From: Cryptomeria japonica | Lineage: Eukaryota > Streptophyta > Pinopsida > Cupressales > Cupressaceae | NCBI RefSeq assembly: GCF_030272615.1 | Contig: NC_081415.1 | Location: 510,823,873 to 510,887,872, forward strand | Direction: 5' to 3' | DNA length: 64,000 nt | Shown: positions 11,297 through 23,725 of the stretch, piece after piece | How the letters are laid out: each line of letters starts with the position of its first letter | Position numbering within the stretch: the first letter of the stretch is position 1 | Translations under genes and position numbers: made by a program | The notes under the pieces: model-generated | Told to the model about the DNA's origin: nothing | Seen by the model: only the letters and a program-made list of their open reading frames with translations | Databases searched by the model: none

Positions 11297-13484
11297 TATA
11301 CATATATCATACATTTAAAAGCATTTTGAAAACCATTAAGATAAATCTAACAACCATAACAAATCTATGACATAATATCATGTCAAATCTACAACTGAAT
11401 CATATAATTCAGAAGGAACATAAGAAACATCTTATTCTTCATTTTTAAAATCTTTATATAGGAAGATTTTCATAATCATGTTTAAATTATACAATAGAAA
11501 ATTCATGTCTTTTTTATTTATTGAAGGACAAAAACCCTTCATATTCTTCAACAATTCAACAAAAATGATAAAATGAAAAGGCCAAGACTTTCCATTACTA
11601 ATTTTCAGATTAAGTTCACCACTAAGCGAAAAAATCAGGCTAGCGTTAAGCATGGCTAATCAAAACAAGATGGTCCAAAAATCTCCTCCAAACATTATCA
11701 TAATACAATCACACTACATTGATAACAAGTTGAACCAAATTGAACCAGCAACTGCTAATGTTTTCCCTATATAGGAAAAACCCAATTCAAGAACAAAACC
11801 ACAATAAAAAAAAATTATGCATCCCTCATAGTTTGTTGGTAGTATATATTCAAATATAAAAATTGCTTTGTATCATATGCAATGATAAAGCTACCATTCT
11901 GTTGGGGCTTCAAATTTCCAAATAATTTCAAGTACCCTACTATTAAAAATGGTGGTCACTTCATGGAAATGACACATAATGGATGATTAATGATTTGAAC
12001 AACTAGATTGAAGGAGGATATGAATAAATTAATTCCAATGGGCCCCATGAAATAGTAGTGTTTTTTATCTGTAGAAAAGATGATATGAACAGAGAATTTA
12101 AATGAATCAAATATTAAAATACAAGAAATACCCATTTCATAAAATCAAGTGTCCAAGCTCCACTAAAAATATTAGATCTGTACAATGTGTTTTTGGTTGT
12201 AGACCATATAGAAGATCGTAAGAAGGCTGAAAAGCCTTTTATTTCAACCTACATGAAATAAAATGTTGACTTGGAATGGAAATGTATGCAAATATCAAAT
12301 ATGATGAAGACCCATTTTATAAGTGAATGTTTCCTACCACCAAAAAAAAATCAGATTCGTATCTAGAGTTTAAGGCTGCCGACCCAACAAAAACCCGAAA
12401 GATAGCTTAAAGAAAGGTTATTGACTAACTAGTTTGCATATTAATTTCAAAGGGTTTTGTTAATTTTAATGTAAAATGGTGACTTTTCACCCCAAAAGGG
12501 GTATGGTGCCCATTCAACCACATATATAAGTGGTTAAAAACTGTAAATATGAGGGGGCAGTGAGATAAAAATATAGGAGAGAGTCTTAATAATACTGTAC
12601 TATTTTAAACCTTTTAATACAATCAGTTGTTTTCCTTCGCATATGTGTTGTGAGTGATTTCATTTTCTATAAGCAGTTGTTTGTGATATTATCTAAAAGA
12701 GATAAGGTTATTCGTATTCTTATAGTGAAATTTATGTTTTTATGTTATAAACTTGGATTAATAGGATCTAGTTGCGAATTGTAATTGTTCCTTGTAGTTC
12801 TTCCTTGGATGGTCCTTTAAGGTTAAGGTTAAATTCATTCAAGCGGTTTATAATATAAACATTTAGCAGATCTCTTAAGAAACAATAACTGACAAATTTA
12901 CCAAAGGGGGTAGGTTTAAAAACTATCTTACAAATCATACATTAAGTCCTAGAGAAATATAAGACTTTGTAGCCCAAATAACAGGAAAGACACTGGTCAT
13001 TCACAAATCACAACATTTACCATATTAATTACTTTTACATTAAAGCAATAGGACTAGTTGAGTAGGACACATAAAACCAATTAGCAATAGTATACATACT
13101 TCTAAATTTCAATTACAAAGATCAAATAGCTTCCACAGTTCAACAATCTTGAACTCATCTAAAAGCCACTCATCCTAGGAACCTATGCCATTCTGAGATA
13201 GGAGGAAGTTAGATTAAGATAAACAATCTGCTATAAAATGCATTAGTCATTGAAAGCCACTAGTGAATAGGTATACCTGCCTAGGTCTTGTAGAGCCTGA
13301 AGTGAGGGAGTTAGTAACCACATAGGTTCACTCTATAAGTTGGCGAAGTCAATTGGAGGGTTTGATCATAGGAGTTGGCATTTCCTTAGAACCTATCCAA
13401 TCCGTTGATTTGAGATTCAACACATTCAACACCATATTTTGTATCTATAGAAATCTCTGTCATACAATCTCTTACATATTTTAC
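11297..13484. other. AT-rich stretch, no gene recognised
   Basis: No family signature is visible on either strand. The only mildly suggestive part is 12,480-12,720, where a TATA-like tatataagtgg at about 12,523 precedes a purine-rich and then T-rich stretch, as in a promoter or a solo LTR. No matching second copy, primer-binding site or target duplication was found, so I do not call it. Confidence 0.45.
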
Positions 13485-14132
<648 letters not shown>

Positions 14133-15544
14133 GTTCTCTTACTCTAACTAGTAATCCAGACTCTACCTGAGATTTCTTTGGAATCAATATTACTCGCAGT
14201 TTTCTAAAGTTTCAAGACATGAATATTCTTTACGGCTCATGCAACTTGTATTTTAGTGTTTTTTCAGTTCCCCATTGTTTCGCAACATATAGAAGAATAT
14301 AAATAGAATATAACTAGCACTTATCTGTTGGTTTCTCCCTTAATGTTTTTTGCTTTCATTCCATGCAAGTCTCTGCTCTTTATTTAGAACTGTTTGTTAA
14401 CAAAGTCTCTTATTTTTTTAGTTTACATCGGTAGTCAAACTTTGATTTAGTTCTCTTCTTGGGTGATTTGATTAATGAAAAATAATACAGTTTTATTTTC
14501 ATCTCTACTGTATGCACATAGCGCAGTCTTTATTTAGAATCCTGATTTAATGAGATCTAATATTCATTCAATTTAGTGTCATAGATTACAAGATACATTG
14601 ACAGCTTTCCTAGTGCTGAATCTAGTCTGGGCGATGAAAAATTTAAAATTTCTGTGGTCTCATTCGACGCCTTCACTAAACAGAGTTTTTGCTTGCTTAA
14701 CATTATCAAACCTGTCTGCCTGTGACATTTCCACCTCTGTAGTTTCTATCTCAAAACAACCCTCGAAGCTAAGCCGAGGCATTTATATATATTTGAAGGG
14801 AAAATTAATTTTGTTATACAATACTACACATCTACAAATTAGCACGTAGCATTAGACTTTCATTTATTTTCCATACACGTTCACTCCAACTATAACCCTC
14901 ACAATGGTTGCATATCTTTTACAATCATTATCTTTATACAAAAGTTAAATCAATAGGATTTGAATTTGAGAGAAAAGTCAATTATAAGATAACGTTTTCT
15001 ACCATATTTATATGGATCATCAAGAAATTTATGGTTCTTGTCATCTCTAAACTACATTAGGAATCCAGACAAACAATTACATATGCATGGCAAACAATAG
15101 AGACAACTTTCATCCCATTAAAATTAACTTGGTTAAGGTCTCACACATTGTATATTACATAAGCAAACCTAGATATCTAAAAGGAAAACAACATAAGAAA
15201 TGAAAGATTTATCTAAGGGATAAACATTGCTTGTTCAATACAAAAAAATCAAATCCAAATTACATCCAAATAACAAGGTCATCACAATCTTAACATGACA
15301 TAAAATGTAGTGAAAAATTAAAATAAAATAAAATATGAGATCTCATCTCTAAAGGTTAGACAAGAATAAAGTTGGGTCACACTACCTTTTCACTTGAATA
15401 ATTTGTCATTCTTCATCCTCCAACTTCTAGCACATTTTCTATGAGGAATTAAAAATTCTTCACAAAACATCGTAAATTAATTACTATTTCTCTTAGTCTT
15501 CTCATGTAAAAAAGTTGAAGAATATAAAAAATCTTCATAATATC
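14133..15544. other. Region upstream of the E2 pseudogene, no gene recognised
   Basis: The first 700 bases would hold the promoter and any 5' UTR exon of the minus-strand E2 copy. A short stretch near 14,600-14,780 is richer in CpG than its surroundings, which fits an old promoter or leader, but no motif is decisive. From 14,850 to 15,544 the DNA is AT-rich with only short random frames. Confidence 0.4.
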
Positions 15545-16485
15545 AAGAGAGATTGTCATATAGAGTGACATATTACTCCTCTCTATCCAATAGTATGGAA
15601 ACATGACACACTCCCACACCATATACCAACCTTCCTACATAACAACCAATGGTTATGACTATTTGTGAGAGCCCACATGGGTCTTCTTCCAAGAGTACAA
15701 GGTATAGTTCTTCATTATCCATATTTTGAAAGTCATAGGTTGACTTTGTTCCTTGAACCAATTACCTAGGTCTTCCCAAATGGGGGCTTTTAAAAAGGTA
15801 TCTCTCCAAACCCCCAAAAAACTTCGTCCACCCTTATCCTGATACCCTACCCATAGGTATTTTGGTTGAAATCTAAAGATGAGATCTTCACAAAAAATTT
15901 CATGTTCAAAATATCTACATGGCCTTGCACTCTTATGCCTAATTATGGACCCTAGAAACACAACTAAACACCATTACATTGAACTAAATTTATAAAATAA
16001 AAATTTTGGCACTTATACTTTGGTTCATAGAAACTTATACTTTGCTTCATACTTAAAAGCCCTTAATTCATATTGGATTGTTATATTTTTCTCACTAGAA
16101 TACATTAACAAAATCACATTACATCATAATGTGGAGCAATGTAATTAAGATGCAAATGAATTTCCCTTCTCCCATTGGCTTTTGTATATTCACACATGTT
16201 TCTACAAACATGAACACATATATTATATTTGTAACCAAAACAACAACAATTATTATCATATCAAATTTAGCTCACATACCTTAAATATGCAATTGAACCC
16301 TAAACTCATACATCACTAGCATGAGCATAAACCAACCTCATCAAATAGTGAAACTAAATCTTGTTATTGAATTATTAAATTCACATCTCTAACTATTGAA
16401 ATTTTATTAAAATATAGTTTCTATATTAAGTCAATTTTAAATAATCTAACAAATTAAGTTTAGAAGTCAGTTCAACATCTAAATC
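15545..16485. repeat. Dispersed repeat of unknown type, copy B (left part)
   Basis: This part is homologous to 7,800-8,850 throughout. The copy is interrupted at aacatctaaat by the LINE that follows and resumes at 18,406. On the minus strand it keeps a 100-codon open frame (15,659-15,961) that reads PKYLWVGYQDKGGRSFLGVW then RDTFLKAPIWEDLGNWFKEQ, similar to the stop-ridden peptide of copy A. I recognise no family in it. Confidence 0.65.
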
Positions 16486-18404
16486 TTTATTGGGAAGTAA
16501 CCGATGGAGCGGCATGCGCAAGGAATAACAAGGGCTAGGCTTTCAGGCAGCATTGCCGGTGAGGAAGGTGAAGAGGACTCGGATGGAGATGGCCACAGGT
16601 CTGAGTGTTTTCCGCCCTTCTTTATTCTTCCTAGTGGCTCAGTTGGTTGGCATTGCGAATGGCGGGGGTATCAGCTAGTTTGGTTTGCGGTGGACGTTCT
16701 TGATCCTTTGTGGCCTCCACAATGTGTGGTTTCTTTATACTCTCATGATGGCTGGGGTTTGTGGATCTAGTTTTTCTTTCCTCATTGGTCGGGGTAGGGT
16801 TTTCTTCTTGGAAATTGCTGCAGCAAAGGAGTTTGAAGCTGAGGTTGGGGATGAGATCTTGTTTCTCGGGAATGGATGCAGTAGGGGTGTTTGGGATCCA
16901 GGTGGAGTTGTCTTTGTAGACAAAGGTTTCTCTTCCCCTTTGGTTGTTGCTTTAGCGGATCTCCCTTCTTTTTGGGTCTGGGTTGTGAGGTTGCAGGGTG
17001 CCTTTTGTCCTGTTTCTGGTTCCTCCCTGGTTGCCTCTTTGTTTTTCGTCTTGTCACTTTTATCTCAGTTTAATGGGTTATTTCCAGTGCTTTCTATTGA
17101 GGTGTTCCAATCCTTTTTTGAGGATGAGATGGTGGGTATTGAAGATAACTTCTCTCATATTGAGGTGGAGACGAAGATTGTGTATTTTGTTCGCAGGAGT
17201 TGGTGGGAGGTTGTTATTGCTCATTATTGTGGATGGCCTAGTTCTAAGGTTGTTTGTATGGTTTTATTCTCTCCCTCTATCCCTGTTGAGGCAGTGATAT
17301 TGGGGGCCTTTTGTTCTCAGATCTGAGCGCTATCTCTCTTGTTTTGGATGCCCTGTTTCTTGAGGTTGATGGTGTGTTTTTTGTTCTCCTCTTGCTATCG
17401 AGTTTCTTTCTCTTTTCTTTTATAGAGGTGGAGATATTGGTGGTGCTTGTCAGCTAGTAATTTGTCTCATTCAAGCCTTTTCTTATGCTTAAGGTTTTGG
17501 GAGCCTTTTCAAAACCCATTTGTCCAGATAAGTGTTATGGGGCTATTCTTTGGTTACTGGACTGTGTTTTACAGCCCGAAGCTGTGATCCTTTTGCTAAT
17601 GGTCTTCGTCTTATCTTCTTCTTTTGTGGTGGTTCTCTGTCTTTTGGAGGTGGAGAGGATTTTTGCTGGTAGATGGACGTTGATCAAAGGTGGTGTCGTT
17701 GTTGCATTATTTATGTTGTCTTCTATGGATATGAAGTCGAATGATGTGTCTATTTTCAAGAGCCACTGGTGGTATTTGGCAGATCTGCTGTCAGGTTGTG
17801 GGAGCCTTGGAAAACCTTTGTTCAAGGTTGAGGGAGCTTAGAATAACCCTACTTCTTGTTGTGGAAGCTCGGTTATTGGTTGTGGGAGACAATCGAAACC
17901 CATCAAGGTTGGGGGAGCATGGCAAAACCTCATGTCTCTTGTTTTCGCTAAGGATGGACTGCATGCTGATAGTTTTCAAGGGCCCAATTCAGCTAGTTCT
18001 TGTTTTTGGTTAGAGTCGGGATTTTGGTTTGGTTTGGAGAAGTTGTTTTAGGTTATGGGAGCCTAGGAGAATATATTTTGTTCAGGTTATGGGAGCCTGG
18101 TAAAACCCACTAAACAGGTTATGGGTGCTTGGGAAAACCCTTATTTTTTGTTGAAGGTTAAGGTAGCCTTGATAAAACCCTTGTGTTAGTGTGAGGCTTA
18201 GGCCTCCTCCTCTTTCAGCTAGGTTTCATTGTATTATCTTTGTTGTTAGGTTGTTTTTTTGTTGTTGTTTATTTTTTGATGTATTTTTAGCAGCTTTCTA
18301 TTTCAGGTTCCTGATCCTAGTACAATCTAAGGGTTTAGGGTCCCTTCGAAACCTATTTTTAGGGGTTTCGAGTCCCCTCAAAACCTGTTCACCCTAATAA
18401 AAAA
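16486..18404 (+). mobile_element. LINE 3' region inserted in repeat B
   Basis: Comparison with repeat copy A shows a clean insertion. Flanks read atctaaatc (16,477-16,485) and atctagatc (18,406-18,414), a nine-base target duplication with one mismatch, and the inserted DNA ends in an A-rich aataaaaaat. The insert is much richer in G and T than its surroundings. Its open frames (for example 213 codons at 16,685-17,326) are hydrophobic, share no family signature and probably reflect G/T composition. About eleven short GGTT...AACC motifs occupy 17,491-18,387, the last two matching the 3' end motif of the LINE at 2,690-7,764. It is therefore read as a long LINE 3' UTR. Confidence 0.7.
17491..18387 (+). 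repeat. Dispersed 25-27-base motif array with inverted ends
   Basis: The motif has the form GGTTnnGGGAGCCTnnnnAAAACCC. Copies are seen at about 17,491, 17,793, 17,824, 17,878, 17,905, 18,051, 18,084, 18,116, 18,153, 18,329 and 18,361. The ends GGTT(T) and (A)AACC can pair, and in the last copy an inner GAG/CTC pair extends the stem. Spacing varies from about 27 to 175 bases, so it is not a simple tandem repeat. The last copies lie just before the A-rich end of the element. Confidence 0.65.
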
Positions 18405-18405
18405 T

Positions 18406-18540
18406 ATCTAGATCATTTCTTTTGTGCCATTTTAATTTTTATTTACTAAAACAAGTCTGTATATTATCAATTATCTCATATAGACAAAACATGCGAATAA
18501 AGGATGGTACCCACATATAATCATAGTTTATTGAATAAAT
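18406..18540. repeat. Dispersed repeat copy B (right part)
   Basis: After the LINE insertion the text resumes as atttcttttgtgccatttta and tttactaaaacaagtctgta, matching copy A at 8,751-8,790 (atttcttttgacatttaaat, tttactaaaacaaatgcaga). Similarity fades after about 18,540. Confidence 0.6.
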
Positions 18541-19026
18541 TATCAAATATCATTAACAATTTTGTTTATTGATAGAAAAAAGGTATAATAATTAACTCAA
18601 GTGAAATACGTTTATTTATCTTGTATGATATTAAGATTGGAATTGACATATAATTATAGTTTATTTGATAGTAGATCAAATCTCATTGAGAATAATAGAC
18701 CAAATATCATTGAAATTTTTTTTTGTTGATAGATAAAAATTATAATTATTAACTCAAATTAAATCAACTATTTATTTTTAGTTATATAATATTTATTACC
18801 TAGTCAATTCCATAATATATCTTAATACAACAAAACATTATCAATAAGAAATACATAAATCGAGATAAAGAGTTGAATGAAAAGACCCATTTCAATTAAA
18901 ATTTCAATGTCTTAACCATGAATAATATAACTTATATTGGAATATTAAATTTTTTCTTCTATAAATATTATAATTTAACTAAATTAAATTAGTTCATATA
19001 AGACTATAAAAATTATTATCTCTATA
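18541..19026. other. AT-rich stretch with a small internal duplication
   Basis: There is no gene. Two short similar segments (near 18,535-18,600 and 18,655-18,750) share tttattgataga/tttgttgatagataaaa and attaactcaa, a local duplication of roughly 120-base spacing in very AT-rich DNA. Confidence 0.4.
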
Positions 19027-20075
19027 TAAGATTGTTTTGATGGCTTTTCCTCATCCAACAGGAAGATTTTTGAAACATCTGGTTGCTTCTCTTGCCCAAT
19101 CCCTAGATGTGCTACTATAGGGTCCTTTGTTTTTTTTGAGCCTACCTCTATTGCTCATGGGGGTTCTAGGTCTACTCCATCTATGGAGTTGCCTCCCTTG
19201 CCTCCTATTGCAATCATCTTTGGGTTTGCTTCTACGATGCTCAATACTCTTGCAAATTTGGTGTGTAATGAGGTTCCCCCTAATACTGTTGTTTCCGGTG
19301 GCATGGGTGTGGGGGTCCCTCCTCCAAAGCCTTGGTCTACTACTAGTGGACAAATATTTTCTTGTGTTGGTGGATCTATTGTTTCTCTTCCTCCCAAGGG
19401 GAAATGTCATCCTCTTTTGTGTGCCAAGACCTCCCCTATTGTGTTATGTGGCCAAGATGTGGTGGAAAATGTGGACTTCTACTAAAATTGTTGGTTGGTG
19501 TGTATATTTGTTGGTCTTTAGAATTCTCTCCTAGATCTTCATTGATGGGTGATGGATTCTTGTAAGCCCTTACTTTTGAGTAACATTGATATTTTCCCTT
19601 GTACTAAGGGTTTTTTTTATTGCTTCTTTTGTTTTTGTTGTTGATTGTGAATTGGTTTTGAGAAAGTTGTGGGTTTTGGGTATCCACTCTCTAATTGTCA
19701 AACCATTGACAACCTCCTTCAACCTCTTACTAAACCACTTAGTGTGTGTCTAGTGCGGGTTCGTCCTCCCAATAGTCTCCTTCACTTTTGGGAAGATTAT
19801 TGTTTTGAATCCATTGGCAACTCTTTCAGTCGCTTCTTGAAGGTTGATAATACCACTTTCTTAATGGGTCTTTCTAATTTTGCACACATTTTGATTAATA
19901 TCGACATATCCATGCCTCATCCTAGGGATGTGGTTCTCATGGTTGGGGATAGTCCATTAACTCATCCATCAGAATATGAAGGCCTCCCCTTTCAATGTCA
20001 TAGCCACTTATTTACCAGTCACTATTCAGTTGGCCTTTGTACCGGCATAGTTGGCAAGTGTAGGTAATTTCCAAA
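19027..20075 (+). pseudogene. LINE ORF1 (gag-like, DUF4283-type) remnant
   Basis: Plant LINE ORF1 proteins bind element RNA with a DUF4283-type domain and a CCHC knuckle. At 19,669-20,067 this fragment reads LLHFWEDYCFESIGNSFSRF, LKVDNTTFLMGLSNFAHILI, NIDISMPHPRDVVLMVGDSP and EYEGLPFQC, matching the usual 'LP.HFW...F..IG..LGRFL..D......AR.L..ID...PLP..V.....' block. The knuckle is degraded: QCHSHLFTSHYSVGLC has His for the second Cys and one extra residue before the last Cys. Upstream, 19,060-19,485 holds a proline-rich N-terminal part in other frames. Several frameshifts are present. It may be the ORF1 missing from the LINEs at the left, but it stands alone here. Confidence 0.75.
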
Positions 20076-20857
20076 TTAGGGTTTTTTAATTGATATGCAG
20101 ATATTTTGATTCTATTTTAGCATAAGGTTTCCTATGTTATTGATCACTTTGTGCAATATTTTGGCATCTATGGGATGAAGATCAAATCAAATTAGACTAC
20201 AAACATTTTTGGTGTGGAATGACTGCCAAAGTATCGAAACCCAAATAATTTATATGTTTTATTTTTCATAGTATAGCTCACAATTGAATTTTCATTGGGA
20301 ACGAACAAGTATTGTCTTTTGTTTTCATAGTTTAGCTCACAATGAAATTTGTTTAAGGGAATGAATGTGGTGTTTTGAGCACTTTCTCATTCTATAGGGT
20401 GGACTTACTATTGCATTAAGTATCTTTTCACTTCGCCTTTAGGGCCTTGGGTGAAAGGGAATGGTGACAATGACACCCACTTTTATTTTATTAGCGAAAT
20501 ATTTAGTCATCATGCCATTTGGGTATTTCAAAATTGAAAGATTTTGGGGATTTGATTACCTCAGAGTAGTTTTAATCGATATTTCTCTTCGAGTCACTAT
20601 ATAAAATGATTTTCCAAAGGGTTACTTGCAGTTGAACTAGAATATGAATTTGGGTCTTTTAATAAGAGTTGTCAAAGATTTAAGTAGCTAACTTCATGAA
20701 TTAAAACATTAGCTTGGTTCTACAAATATTTACTACAAATCATTGTATTTAGAAAGCCCAAAACTCACATTCACTAATTTAGGATGTGTGCATCATACCC
20801 CAAAGATAATCCTCATGTACCCTTCCTAGTGAGATATGAAATTCCTCACTTCATAAC
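20076..20857. other. Stretch with no gene recognised, left flank of the nested elements
   Basis: No coding signature or repeat partner was found. Its last five bases (ataac, 20,853-20,857) form one side of the target duplication of the outer LTR element. Confidence 0.45.
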
Positions 20858-21362
20858 TGTAATGGTAAAAATTAGAGTTTCCATGATTAAGAGTAGTAAA
20901 ACCACTAATTTTTCTTAAGAACCATTACATTAGGGAAAGATAGGAATTAGATAGATCTAGATTCTGATATAATTCCAAGGGGTCTTAGATGTGCCTCTTC
21001 TTTCCCTTGAGTTGAATTGAATTATTGAATTTGCTAAAACTAGGGTAAAAGTGCTAGAAATGAGAGAAAACTAAAAAACAGAAAGCCATAGTCATCGGAT
21101 TGAGACATGCATCTAGATCAAAGAAACATAAGAAGATTTAGACCTGATCCTCAAAAGAGCTCCTAAAATATTGGGATCGTGGTTCTTGTCACAATGGTCC
21201 TCCAAAAATTTTGCACACCGAAGGGGGATTGATTTGTCATTATAAATAATTCTTATCCTAAAGATCATAGCTCCGTACCTATTTCCCACATATAAAAAGA
21301 AGGGGAAATGTGTTGGAAATTAGGAGATTTCCTAAGACAAACCCGAGTTTGGAATCAAACTT
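20858..21362 (-). repeat. Outer element 3' LTR, left fragment
   Basis: This fragment matches 59,786-60,205 of the other LTR. Shared text includes gtagtaaaaccactaatttt, accattacattagggaaaga and ccaaggggtcttag. It carries about 100 extra bases near 21,240-21,340 relative to the other LTR. The fragment ends where the Ty3/gypsy element was inserted; the five bases gaatg at 21,363-21,367 are the insertion duplication. Confidence 0.8.
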
Positions 21363-21367
21363 GAATG

Positions 21368-22392
21368 TGTGATGCTAAAAATATGGTTAAATTAAAGAAA
21401 GCATACACATACATGATATAATATAATGAAATTTTGCAGCAAATAGAAAGCTAAACAAATGAAAACCAAATACATATTTGAGATGTCCCATCTTCCTCTA
21501 TTCTTGAGGACCTTAAAGGTTGAAGAATTGTTGGCTCTTAGTAGAGCAAGGACCTACAAAGTGGCAACTCAAGAGTTGAGTAGCTACTCCATGATTAGGT
21601 AAATGATATGAAATGTATGATGAGTCTAAAATGCTAACTATGCTAGATGATTGAGATAAAATTTCCTATAGTAATGATACAAAAATTATGAATGCAAGGG
21701 ATCCTTATTGCTCCAAAATGAGGGGTATTTATAGAAATTCCAAGGCCAAAGCTGAAGTGGCAAGAACTGACAATCCAGATTCGATCTGAAGATATCAAGG
21801 GTAAAGATTAAGGAAGTTAGAGAAGAGGTTGAAGGAAGGGACACTTGTTATTTATGTGGTGACAAGTGTCAAGGAGCCTTTCTCATGAGAGGGCAAGTGT
21901 CCAAGGGAGGAGACATATGGAAAAAGTGCCATGTGTCTCAAGGAAAGAATATCCAATCCATAATAGGTTAGGATAAAAGAGGTTAGGATAAAAGAGGTTA
22001 GGATGTGCAAGAGGATAGGGTTAGTTAAACCCATGATTACATAGAATGGGTCAGGTTAGAGGGTGGTTAAAAGTTAGGAGCCATATGCTCAATTTGAATT
22101 TAGAAATTCAAATAATTGAAAAAGATAATTAATCTCAACAAATCATGATTTGATTTGTTTTAACTAATTATGAGATTAGAAGAATGAATTTAAATAGAGG
22201 GAGGATTAGATTAATTAATCAAAAAGGGATATGAAATGAACTATATAAATAAACCATGTAGATTTATTTACTAGTAGATGAATAGGGAAATTAATCAAAT
22301 TGCTTGTGAATTCAATTAATTGGGAAGGGGGATTAATTAAAAAATTATGTATTTAATTGATTATCTTCAGACCATAAATCTCGATATGATGC
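21368..22392 (-). repeat. Ty3/gypsy 3' LTR
   Basis: This LTR pairs with 37,817-38,831 along about 1 kb. Shared text includes gagatgtcccatcttcctct, ggcaactcaagagtt, gaggggtatttatagaaa (a minus-strand TATA box, ctataaatacccctc, at about 21,725-21,735) and the palindromic pair gacacttgt/acaagtgtc. The inner edge is unclear: similarity holds to cagaccat at 22,376 and then degrades. A candidate polypurine tract (minus ctcccgagggggcatcc) lies at 22,426-22,440. Confidence 0.85.
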
Positions 22393-23725
22393 CCCAAACG
22401 TTGATTGATAGATTACTATGCGAGGATGCCCCCTCGGGAGATGAATCGGATAATTTTTTGATATTTTTGAATTTTTTGCGATTTTTTACCTTTTTTGATA
22501 TTTTGAAATTTTTCATGTTTTTTAAGATTTTTAATGATTTTATGAATTTTAGATATTTTCAAAGTTGATCCAATTCATTTCCCACTTACAAATTTGAAAA
22601 AACTGCCCTGCTAGGCTGATTAGTTGATTAGATGATTAAAAATAAGTGGAACAAAAATCCCACTTAAATGCCCCATTTTGAGTTTAAAAAGGTGAATTTT
22701 CTTTTACCACTCTTCATTTGTGCATTTGAGTTGTTGAAAATTTTTTGTAGAGGAGGAAATGTCGATCCCATACCACCAACATAGGTTCGAGCAATTTTAG
22801 CGACCTGGGCATCTCGCAGCCTACGGTCCACCAAAACGTACTTCGAGAAAACCCAGCTTTGTTAAAATTTAGTTCATTTTTGAAAATTTTGGAAAGTTTA
22901 AGAAAAAAGTGTTTTTCTCCATTTTGATCATGTGGGTTTTTAAAAAAATTGCATTTTTAAAATGTGTTTTTCAAGCTTTAAACTGGGTTTCGACCAGATT
23001 TTTTTAAAAAATAGAATTTCTGCACTTTTTTTGTGACTTTTTTTATTTTTTTTAAAAATTTTCCGATGATGTTTCTTTTTTTCGATTTTTTTGACTTGAT
23101 TTTCGATTATTGGATTATTTGAATTGATTTTTCTAATTTTTTTATTATTTAATGTTATTACTGATTTTTTTATGGTTTGATTGAATTTTTCGATGATTGA
23201 TTTTAGATTTCACGAGTTTGAATTTGTCAGTGATGATTTGTATAGATTTTTCTTGCTCCTTTGCCTCCCCAAACATCACGATTTTTTATAAAGGTGATGA
23301 AATGCTGCCAACTTAATTTAATTTTTTATTTTTGATTTCAATAGGGTAAGATATATTCGAATAGGTATCTAATTGATAAAATTAGATAATCTCGATGCAT
23401 GATATTTGAAGATCAGTTTTAATTATCTCGATTTACATGCCAGATGAGATATGATTGATAACAACCTCATGATATATGAGCGTCATTGATAGGGGCTCAA
23501 TGAGATTCGATAGAAATCTCAAGTGAGCAAGATATCCTGATAGAAAGATCGATTTAATAGATAGAGAAATTGAGATACTGATATGATGATTTGATTTGAT
23601 TGAAGGAGCACTTTAGTGTTATTCAGTCTCGGGAGCGCTTCCCAAAGACATGGATGTTGACACCCCACCTTAGCTAGGCAAAATGAGACCACATCTATAG
23701 GTGTGGTTTATCTTCCCTTCTTGAT
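22393..23725. other. Ty3/gypsy 3' non-coding region, upstream of the antisense PMD gene
   Basis: This is very T-rich DNA, with many runs of tttttt at 22,450-23,330. It lies between the 3' LTR and the antisense gene and would act as that gene's upstream region on the plus strand. A short open stretch starts at gaggaaatgtcgatcccata near 22,750 but soon stops. No promoter element can be singled out. Confidence 0.5.

Noticed and set aside
12480-12900. Possible solo LTR or promoter with TATA-like word
   Set aside because: No second copy, no target duplication and no primer site were found. A TATA word alone is weak in AT-rich DNA.
16685-17326. 213-codon hydrophobic frame that looks like a membrane protein
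   Set aside because: The region is G/T-rich LINE 3' DNA, so Val/Leu/Phe/Trp/Gly codons and few stops are expected. It lacks any domain and overlaps several other open frames.
19127-19534. 135-codon leucine-rich frame resembling a signal or membrane protein
   Set aside because: It overlaps the LINE ORF1 remnant in another phase and reflects ctt/ttg-rich text.
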